Assembly (NCBI GenBank): GCA_030428695.1
Contig: JAUIEM010000426.1
Coordinates: 1-8,133 of the forward strand
DNA: 8,133 nt
Direction of reading: 5' to 3'
Origin: a bacterium
GTDB taxonomy: Bacteria; Planctomycetota; J058; JAJDCP01
The notes under the pieces: model-generated
Told to the model about the DNA's origin: nothing
Databases searched by the model: none
Seen by the model: only the letters and a program-made list of their open reading frames with translations
Part shown: positions 1-5,139 of the stretch, piece after piece
Position numbering within the stretch: position 1 is the stretch's first letter
Layout: each line of letters starts with the position of its first letter
Program-made: the position numbers and the translations under genes

Positions 1-1947
1 GGCGGGGATCAGCCGCGCCTTCGCGATCTGGTCCTGGAGGCTCGTGGCCCGCGCCGCGAGCCGGTCGCGGGTCTCGAGGGCGGCGGTGAACTCGGCGTTC
101 TCGCTCAGGTCCCCGAGCTCCGCGGCCTTGCCGATCTCCTGTGCGATGGCGGGCAGCTTCTCGGTGGTCAGGTGCAGGAGCTCGTTGCGCTTGCGGTCGA
201 GCCCCTCCTCGGTGGTGTAGATCACGTCCTCCTTCCAGCGCGGGATGAACACGTGGAAGAGCGCGGGGTAGCGGTCGCGCAGCAGGTCGAGCACGCTCTT
301 GTTGCTGCCGTCGGTCAGCGCGGAGTTGTGCTCGACGTAGCTCTTGATCGCCTTCGCGGTCTCGAGGTCCGCGTCCGCGATCACCCTCCGGATCCGCGCG
401 TAGTTGCCGGAGGAGATCGCGTTGCGCACCAGGGTCAGCAGCCGCTTGACCCGCTCGTCGCTGGCGTCCCTGCGCATCAGGTTCCGGCCGGCCTTGAGCA
501 CCGCGAGCGCGACCCGGGACTTGTCGAGGTCGGCGAGGAAGTCGGCGAGGCTGCTGTCGAAGAGCCCGCGGAACAGCCACACCAGCGCGCGCAGGTGGCG
601 GACCCGGCGCTTGAGGATCGGCGCGACCGCGCGCCGCAGCAGCGGTCCCTGATCGGCCTCGACCAGCGCCTCGGCGATCTGCTCGCACACCTTCCGCGAG
701 CAGCCGGGCAGGAGCGCGGCGTAGACCTCGGGCCAGGTGTCGGGATGCGATGTCTGGATGTGCGCGAGGATGCAGCCGACGATCGCGTCGCTCTCCAGGT
801 TCCGCAGCAGCCCCGGGTCGGCGAGGTCGACCTGCAGCGGAGACTCCAGCGCGGGAGGCTCCGCGCCGCGCTCTTCGCCGAGCCGGGCGAGCAGGGCGCG
901 GATGGCGAGCAGCATCCCGGGGTCCTCGACCTCGGACCAGGTCGCCGGAGCGGCCAGCGTCTCGGACAGATGGCGGAGGAAGCCCGCCGTCTCCGGGCTG
1001 TCGCCCTCCTTCTGCTCGAGGTACTCCAGCACCAGCACGAGCTTCTCATCGAGGCTCTGCAGCCCGTCGAAGCGGGCCTTCAGCTGGACCTCGTAGGGAA
1101 CCGCCGTCGTGCGCAGCACGCACATCGGGTCCGCCTCCTCCGACATGTCGACCCGACCGGACTGCGCGAGCTTGACCCGCGCGTCGGCCCACCAGGTCGA
1201 CCAGGCGCTGGGAAGCAGCGCTTCGAGCTTCGCCTTCAGCGCGCTGCTGGTCTGGCGCGAGCGGAACGACTTCAACGTCAGGCACACCAGCTCGACGGGA
1301 TCCTCCGCGGCGAGCGCCTCCAGCCGCGGGCGCTCGAACACCTCGAGGGCCCGGAAGTCGTCGACCGGCAGGAGCTCGAGCCGGTCGCTGGCGGCGGCGG
1401 TGTAGGCCCGGGCGCCGGTCGATTCCTCGACCTCCAGCGCCTTCTTCTCCGGGTCGAAGCCGATGACGCGGCCGGCCCGGCGGACGCTCTTGTCGTAGGT
1501 GTAGCTGCCGGCGCGCAAGGAGAGCAGCTTGTCGAGCCGCGCGACGGCGGTCGGCAGCGGCACGCCTTGCGCTTGCAACGTCAGCTCCGCCAGCGCCTCG
1601 AGCGGCCCGTCCTCCGGCTCGCGGCGTCGGTAGAGCTCGAGCGCCTCTTCCCGCAGCATCGCGCTGGTCGGCAGCAGCGGCGCTCCCTGCCGCACCGCCT
1701 CGAGCCCCCCGTCGATGCCCGCGCTCTCGGCGCGCGCCGTCACCAGGCACCAGAGCAGACTCTCGGCCAGGTCGGGCTGCTCGAAGCGGAGCAACACCTC
1801 GAGCACGGAGACCAGGTCGTCGACCGCTGCGTCGGGGTCCTCGATCGCCGTCATCCAGGCGCTCTCGAGCTCGTCGAACTTGCGCTTCTTGGCGAGCTTG
1901 AGCAGCGGTGCCGCGTGGGTGCCGACCGTCTCTCGGTGGTGGGACAT
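1..1947 (-). CDS. greA: Long-form GreA/GreB-family transcription elongation factor (partial, C-terminus beyond window)
   Basis: The minus frame is open from ATG at 1947 to the window edge: 649 codons, no stop. Residues about 577-649 form the Gre N-terminal coiled coil, with the hallmark GDLSENAEF. D613 and E616 match the acidic pair at the coiled-coil tip that, in GreA/GreB, reaches into the RNA polymerase secondary channel and stimulates cleavage of backtracked RNA. The FKBP-like C-terminal domain that binds polymerase should lie beyond position 1. Before the coiled coil are about 570 residues, mostly helical. They include a small beta-rich stretch around 150-195 with a GRVIGF element (from G159) and a Trp cluster (W249, W252, W253). 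Ordinary GreA is about 160 residues; long forms with such extensions are known, for example in Chlamydia (about 715). GAGG at 1958-1961 supports the start, with 10-base spacing. The Gre identity is firm. Naming it GreA rather than GreB rests on the LSENAE wording; the role of the extension is unknown. Confidence 0.88.
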   Translation of the reverse strand, partial: MSHHRETVGTHAAPLLKLAKKRKFDELESAWMTAIEDPDAAVDDLVSVLEVLLRFEQPDLAESLLWCLVTARAESAGIDGGLEAVRQGAPLLPTSAMLREEALELYRRREPEDGPLEALAELTLQAQGVPLPTAVARLDKLLSLRAGSYTYDKSVRRAGRVIGFDPEKKALEVEESTGARAYTAAASDRLELLPVDDFRALEVFERPRLEALAAEDPVELVCLTLKSFRSRQTSSALKAKLEALLPSAWSTWWADARVKLAQSGRVDMSEEADPMCVLRTTAVPYEVQLKARFDGLQSLDEKLVLVLEYLEQKEGDSPETAGFLRHLSETLAAPATWSEVEDPGMLLAIRALLARLGEERGAEPPALESPLQVDLADPGLLRNLESDAIVGCILAHIQTSHPDTWPEVYAALLPGCSRKVCEQIAEALVEADQGPLLRRAVAPILKRRVRHLRALVWLFRGLFDSSLADFLADLDKSRVALAVLKAGRNLMRRDASDERVKRLLTLVRNAISSGNYARIRRVIADADLETAKAIKSYVEHNSALTDGSNKSVLDLLRDRYPALFHVFIPRWKEDVIYTTEEGLDRKRNELLHLTTEKLPAIAQEIGKAAELGDLSENAEFTAALETRDRLAARATSLQDQIAKARLIPA

Positions 1948-1977
1948 CGGGATGTTGCCTCGTAGGGGGGGCCTTCG

Positions 1978-2006
1978 AGGGTAGGCGGCGCGGGCCTCGG
2001 CATCAA
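1978..2006 (-). promoter_or_regulatory. Candidate sigma70-type promoter for the Gre-family gene
   Basis: On the minus strand TTGATG (2006-2001) and TACCCT (1983-1978) are separated by exactly 17 bases. They match the TTGACA and TATAAT consensus at 4 and 3 positions, including the first two and last bases of the -10 box. Transcription would begin near 1971 and give a leader of about 25 bases carrying the GAGG at 1961-1958. This was found by eye only; such matches also occur by chance in GC-rich DNA. Confidence 0.4.
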
Positions 2007-2088
2007 GCCGGCGGGGGTCGTGCGCGGGATGGCCGCTGCAGCCCCCGCTCCCCCGCTCCGCGCAGGGCTGGCCAGGGAAGCCCCGACG

Positions 2089-2098
2089 CGGTAGACTC
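2089..2098 (+). promoter_or_regulatory. Candidate -10 element upstream of the methyltransferase operon
   Basis: The sequence CGGTAGACTC starts 29 bases before the ATG at 2118. TAGACT (2092-2097) matches 4 of 6 bases of a TATAAT box. The same CGGTAGAC octamer lies 30 bases before the start of the gene at 4755. No good -35 box is visible; the best, CTGGCC at 2068-2073, is weak. The repetition at the same distance makes a promoter or operator role plausible, not proven. Confidence 0.35.
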
Positions 2099-2104
2099 CT
2101 TCGC

Positions 2105-2113
2105 GGAGGGAGG
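2105..2113 (+). promoter_or_regulatory. Strong ribosome binding site fixing the methyltransferase start
   Basis: GGAGGGAGG ends four bases before ATG 2118. It decides the start, because the same frame stays open further upstream to 1908, where the translated sequence is low-complexity and unlike a methyltransferase. Confidence 0.7.
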
Positions 2114-2117
2114 ACCG

Positions 2118-2744
2118 ATGGACAGCACGCGACAGCGCTCCTGGGTGCGCCGCATCTTCGCGCGCTGGAGCGCCTTCTACGACCATCCGCTGCTGCAGGA
2201 GCTCTACTACCGCCCGGTGCACCGCCAGCTGCTCGACGCCCTGCCCGCCGGACGCCAGGTGCTCGACGCCGGCTGCGGCACCGGCCAGGTGCTCGCCGAC
2301 CTCGACGGGCGCGGGCTGCGGCTGGTCGGCCTCGACCTGTCCGCGGAGATGCTGCGCCACGCCCGCCGGCGCGTGCCTTCCGCGAGGCTCGTGCGCGGCG
2401 ACTGCCAGCGCCTGCCCTTCCCCGACCACAGCTTCGACCTGGTGCTGAACACCCTGAGCTTCCACTGGTACCCGGCGCCACGGGCCGCGCTCGCCGAGTT
2501 CCACCGGGTGCTGCGGCCCGGCGGCCGGCTGCTGCTGGCGGGCATCGCCGCCCACGCGATGGCCCTGCCCGCCCTGCGCCGGGGCTTCCGCCGCCTGGCC
2601 CGGAACGGCGTGCAGCTCGAGGCGCCGGGCGCCGTCGAGGCCCTGCTGCGCGAGGTCGGCTTCGCGTCGGTCGGGCGGCGGCTCGCCCACGTCGGCACCT
2701 GGATCTTCCGCGGACAGCGCGCGCGCTGCGGGGAGGCGGCATGA
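2118..2744 (+). CDS. Class I SAM-dependent methyltransferase (Methyltransf_11 / UbiE-BioC-like)
   Basis: This 208-residue protein should move a methyl group from S-adenosylmethionine to an unidentified acceptor in the cytoplasm. Seen in the sequence: motif I VLDAGCGTG at about 48-56, which binds SAM; LVGLDLSAEML at about 69-79, with the acidic residue that contacts the SAM ribose; GDCQRLPFPDHSFDLVL at about 94-110 (motifs II-III); and RVLRPGGRLLLAG at 130-142. The length is usual for the family. No signal peptide or membrane segment is seen. The NTLSFHWYP stretch (111-119) recalls BioC, the malonyl-ACP methyltransferase, but a biotin role has no support from the neighbours. The stop overlaps the next start (ATGA at 2741-2744), so translation of the phosphoesterase is probably coupled to it. 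The fold is certain; the acceptor is unknown and could be a small molecule, lipid or quinone precursor. Confidence 0.9.
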   Translation: MDSTRQRSWVRRIFARWSAFYDHPLLQELYYRPVHRQLLDALPAGRQVLDAGCGTGQVLADLDGRGLRLVGLDLSAEMLRHARRRVPSARLVRGDCQRLPFPDHSFDLVLNTLSFHWYPAPRAALAEFHRVLRPGGRLLLAGIAAHAMALPALRRGFRRLARNGVQLEAPGAVEALLREVGFASVGRRLAHVGTWIFRGQRARCGEAA

Positions 2745-3640
2745 TCCGGCTCGCCCACTTCTCCGACATCCACTTCAGCGTCCCGCCCCGGCGCATCCTG
2801 TGGAGCCAGCTCGGTCGCAGCAAGCGCCTGCTCGGCCTGCTCAGCCTGCGCATGAGCCGTTACCGCAGGCTCGACGGCGCGGCCCGGGTCGCCGCCGCGA
2901 TGCAGCGGGACATGGCGGAGCGCGAGCTCGACGGCGTCGTCTTCAGCGGCGACCTGACCTGCATGGCGCTGCCGGAGGAATACCGGGCCGCCCGCGCCGG
3001 GCTCGCCCGGCTGTGCGAGCGCGAGGACGTCGTCGGCATCCCGGGCAACCACGACGTCTACGTGCCGGACGCCCGGGGCAGCTTCGGCCGCCACTTCCCG
3101 GACTGGATGCGCTCCGACCTGCCGACCGAGCGCTGGCCGAGCCCGTTCGTGCGCTTCTTCGACCAGGTGGCCGTGGTCGGCCTGCAGTCCGCCCGCCCAA
3201 ACCGCCCCCACGACTCGAGCGGGATCGTCCCGACGCGGGTGCTGTGGGAGCTCGACACGCTGCTCGATCGGCCGGAGCTGCGCCAGCGGACCGTGATCCT
3301 CGTGCTGCACTACGGCCTGGTGCGCGCCGATGGCAGCCCGGACAAGCGGCTGCACGGGCTGCGCAACGCCGACGAGCTGATCGGGCTGTTGCGCGGCCGG
3401 GTCTCGCTGATCCTGCACGGCCACATGCACCGCGCCTTCACCGTGCGGCTGCCGGACGGAGCCTGCATCGCCTGCCCGGGCTCGGTGTCGGACCGCAAGT
3501 ACGCGCAGGCGTACCACCTGCTCGAGCTCGAGGACGGCAAGCTCAGCCTGCAGGCGCGCCGCTACTCCGTGGAGACCGGCAGCTTCGAGCCGTGGAAGGA
3601 CGCTCCGCACACCGGCAACTTCTCGCTCGTCGGGGGCTGA
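2741..3640 (+). CDS. Calcineurin-like metallophosphoesterase
   Basis: This 299-residue protein has the full set of two-metal phosphoesterase ligands in order: D9-x-H11, G70-D71, GNHD at 102-105, H190, and GHMH at 227-230. It should therefore bind two metal ions and cleave a phosphomonoester or phosphodiester. The overall pattern resembles the class III cyclic nucleotide phosphodiesterase (CpdA) and Icc group, but substrates in this superfamily range from nucleotides to lipids and proteins and cannot be read from motifs. A basic stretch at about 26-43 (RSKRLLGLLSLRMSRYRR) sits between the first two motifs, where many relatives are shorter; it could form a membrane-facing or nucleic-acid-facing surface. 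No signal peptide is seen, so it is probably cytoplasmic. GGGGAGG (2730-2736) inside the end of the methyltransferase gene provides a good ribosome binding site four bases before the ATG. One base separates its stop from the reductase start. Confidence 0.9.
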   Translation: MIRLAHFSDIHFSVPPRRILWSQLGRSKRLLGLLSLRMSRYRRLDGAARVAAAMQRDMAERELDGVVFSGDLTCMALPEEYRAARAGLARLCEREDVVGIPGNHDVYVPDARGSFGRHFPDWMRSDLPTERWPSPFVRFFDQVAVVGLQSARPNRPHDSSGIVPTRVLWELDTLLDRPELRQRTVILVLHYGLVRADGSPDKRLHGLRNADELIGLLRGRVSLILHGHMHRAFTVRLPDGACIACPGSVSDRKYAQAYHLLELEDGKLSLQARRYSVETGSFEPWKDAPHTGNFSLVGG

Positions 3641-3641
3641 G

Positions 3642-4664
3642 GTGGCCTGGCGACGCTTCGCGGTGTGCGAGCGCCGGGAGGAGAGCGAGACCATCGCCTC
3701 CTTCCGCCTGCGCCCGGTCGACGGCCCGCTCGCCCCCTTCCTGCCCGGCCAGTTCCTCACCGTCCGCGCGCCCCTCGACGGCGCCCCGGTGCGCACCTAC
3801 TCCCTGTGCGGCGGGCCCGGGGAGGACAGCTACCGGCTCGGCATCAAGCGCGAGGGCCTGGTCTCGTCCTGGTTCCACGACGAGGTCCGGGCCGGGACGG
3901 TGCTCGAGGCCCTGCCGCCGCGGGGCCGCTTCGTCTGCGAGCCCGACGATCCCGCCCCCCACGTGCTGCTCGGCGCCGGCGTCGGCCAGACCCCGCTGCT
4001 CGCGATGCTCCACGCGCGGGCGGCCGCGGGACGGCCGACCTGGTGGTTCCACGGCGCCCGCAACGGCCGCGAGCACGCCTTCGCCGCCGAGGTGCGCGCG
4101 CTCGCCTCGCCCGCGGTTGCCGTGCACGTGTGCTACAGCCGGCCGGGGGAGGACGACCGCTACGGGGAGGACTACGACAGCGCCGAGCGGGTCAGCATCA
4201 TCCTCCTCAACCGGCTGCTGCGCGACGAGGCGATCCGCGCCCGGGGACAGTTCTACCTGTGCGGGCCGGTGCCCTTCCTGCGCCAGCTGCACGAGGGCCT
4301 GCTCGCCTGGGGAGCGGCCGAGGAGCGCGTGCACTACGAGCTGTTCGGTCCGGCGGAGCCCCTGCGCGCCCCCGACCGGCCGCGCACCGCGCGCCATCCG
4401 GGCGTCGCCCGTGGCACGGTGCGGTTCGCGCGCTCGGGGCGCGAGGCGGACTGGGATCCGGCCTGCGACAACCTGCTCGACTTCGCCCAGGGCCTCGGCC
4501 TGCGCCCGCCGTACAGCTGCCGGGCGGGGAGCTGCCACGTGTGCCAGTGCCCGCTGCTGGAGGGGGAGGTCGAGCCGGTCCAGGAGCTGCTGCACCCGCC
4601 GGACCCCGGCACCGTGCTGATCTGCAGCAGCCGGCCGCGGGGAGACATCGTGCTCGACCTGTAG
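3642..4664 (+). CDS. Flavin/NAD(P)H oxidoreductase with C-terminal [2Fe-2S] ferredoxin domain
   Basis: This 340-residue electron-transfer protein should take a hydride from NAD(P)H onto flavin and pass single electrons to its [2Fe-2S] cluster and on to an unknown partner. Domains in order: flavin-binding barrel at about 1-100, with RTYSL at 51-55 and the KREGLVSSWFHD stretch at 69-80; NAD(P)-binding domain at about 105-235, with GAGVGQTPLLAML at 111-123 and YLCGPVPF at 205-212; plant-type ferredoxin at about 255-340, with Cys 293, 298, 301 and 328 as cluster ligands. The arrangement resembles the reductase halves of flavohemoglobin, HCR-type NADH oxidoreductases and MOSC-linked reductases, but no globin or MOSC domain is present. 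An extra Cys (C303) lies next to the third ligand. The GTG start lies one base after the phosphoesterase stop with only a weak GGGGG upstream, so coupled translation is likely. No oxygenase, globin or hybrid-cluster protein lies in the window to name the electron acceptor. Confidence 0.9.
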   Translation: MAWRRFAVCERREESETIASFRLRPVDGPLAPFLPGQFLTVRAPLDGAPVRTYSLCGGPGEDSYRLGIKREGLVSSWFHDEVRAGTVLEALPPRGRFVCEPDDPAPHVLLGAGVGQTPLLAMLHARAAAGRPTWWFHGARNGREHAFAAEVRALASPAVAVHVCYSRPGEDDRYGEDYDSAERVSIILLNRLLRDEAIRARGQFYLCGPVPFLRQLHEGLLAWGAAEERVHYELFGPAEPLRAPDRPRTARHPGVARGTVRFARSGREADWDPACDNLLDFAQGLGLRPPYSCRAGSCHVCQCPLLEGEVEPVQELLHPPDPGTVLICSSRPRGDIVLDL

Positions 4665-4754
4665 CGGTGCAGCGATGCCCCTCGCCGCCGACGCCGCTTG
4701 CGCCGCGGGCCGGCTTGTGCCATACGGTAGACACTCCCGATCGAGGTATGTGGC
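4665..4754. other. Intergenic gap between reductase and small protein
   Basis: This 90-base gap is long compared with the overlaps inside the upstream trio, so a new transcription unit may begin here. It holds the promoter-like element described separately and the ribosome binding site GAGG at 4743-4746. I see GC-rich self-complementary bits (for example GGGCCGG near 4707-4713) but no hairpin followed by a T run, so I do not call a terminator. Confidence 0.55.
4698..4732 (+). promoter_or_regulatory. Candidate promoter region for the small protein / giant protein pair
   Basis: TTGCGC (4698-4703) lies 17 bases before CATACG (4721-4726), which is preceded by TG at 4718-4719 as in an extended -10 box. 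Overlapping it is CGGTAGAC (4725-4732), the octamer also found before the methyltransferase gene, here 30 bases before the ATG at 4755. Which reading is the true -10 cannot be told by eye. Confidence 0.35.
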
Positions 4755-5138
4755 ATGCCGGATCCCTCCCCCTCCGAGCTCCGCCAGGTGGGCAAACGCA
4801 CGGCGCGGTCGGGCTTCAAGCTCAACAGCGGGCGCCGCTACCGGGTCGTCGTCGCCGCGAAGCGCAGCTTCCGCCTGACCCTCGAGCTCGACCCGCACGA
4901 GCGGGCCCACCACACGGCGCGGATCACGCTCTCCGCCGACGGCGGCGGCTACGAGCAGAGCCGCGGCGTGCGCGACGACTGCGTCGAGGGCGACGGGCAC
5001 CTGCAGCTGTGCTTCGACCACCTCCTGCCGGACAAGCGCTACTCCCTGCGCGTCGACCCCGGCGACGGCCAGGCGTACTGGATCTTCCGCGGCCACCCCT
5101 ACGAGCGCCTGGTGTCCGCGGCCGGGACGGGCGCGTAG
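4755..5138 (+). CDS. Hypothetical small beta-rich protein, partner of the downstream giant gene
   Basis: I do not recognise this 127-residue protein. The start is ATG 4755, with GAGG at 4743-4746 eight bases upstream. After a polar N-terminus (about 1-20) it alternates short hydrophobic stretches with turns: YRVVVA at 29-34, FRLTLEL at 39-45, ARITLS at 55-60, LQLCFDHLL at 83-91, YSLRVDPGDG at 96-105, YWIFRG at 108-113. This suggests a compact beta sandwich. It has two cysteines (76, 86), no signal peptide and no membrane segment. Its stop is separated by one base from the ATG of the giant gene, so the two are probably translated together, and a chaperone, adaptor or structural partner role is a reasonable guess. 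Small beta proteins in this position occur next to large secreted or injected proteins, but nothing here proves such a system. Confidence 0.7.
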   Translation: MPDPSPSELRQVGKRTARSGFKLNSGRRYRVVVAAKRSFRLTLELDPHERAHHTARITLSADGGGYEQSRGVRDDCVEGDGHLQLCFDHLLPDKRYSLRVDPGDGQAYWIFRGHPYERLVSAAGTGA

Positions 5139-5139
5139 G

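Larger units (their letters stand above)
1948..2117. other. Divergent intergenic region
   Basis: This 170-base gap separates the minus-strand Gre-family gene from the plus-strand methyltransferase, so it must hold start signals for both directions. It contains the minus-strand promoter candidate, a plus-strand GGTAGACTCC element 29 bases before the methyltransferase start, an 8-base palindrome CTGGCCAG at 2068-2075, and a short direct repeat of CCCCCGCT at 2042-2057. I see no small gene with a convincing ribosome binding site and no clear terminator. Confidence 0.6.

Noticed and set aside
172..1965. Long plus-strand open frame of about 597 codons opposite the Gre-family gene
   Set aside because: It is the mirror of a strongly biased GC-rich gene. 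Its translation is repetitive Arg/Gly/Leu/Glu-rich text without family motifs, while the opposite strand has a clear GreA signature.
2042..2057. Tandem CCCCCGCT repeat as an operator
   Set aside because: Only two short copies in C-rich sequence; easily arises by chance and has no symmetry typical of a repressor site.
1908..2117. N-terminal extension of the methyltransferase upstream of 2118
   Set aside because: The frame is open, but the translated region is Gly/Arg-rich and overlaps the opposite gene's start. The strong GGAGGGAGG site four bases before ATG 2118 and the usual family length favour the later start.
2800..4620. Plus-strand open frame of about 606 codons overlapping the phosphoesterase and reductase genes
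   Set aside because: It is shifted relative to two genes with complete catalytic motif sets, crosses both, and translates to Arg/Ala/Pro-rich sequence typical of a shadow frame.
4675..4720. Possible terminator hairpin after the reductase gene
   Set aside because: Self-complementary GC stretches are present, but there is no clean stem-loop with a following T run; such stretches are common by chance in this base composition.
4748..4750. Alternative ATG seven bases before the small protein start
   Set aside because: It lies in a different frame, too close to GAGG at 4743-4746 (one base), and leads into a low-complexity shadow translation.
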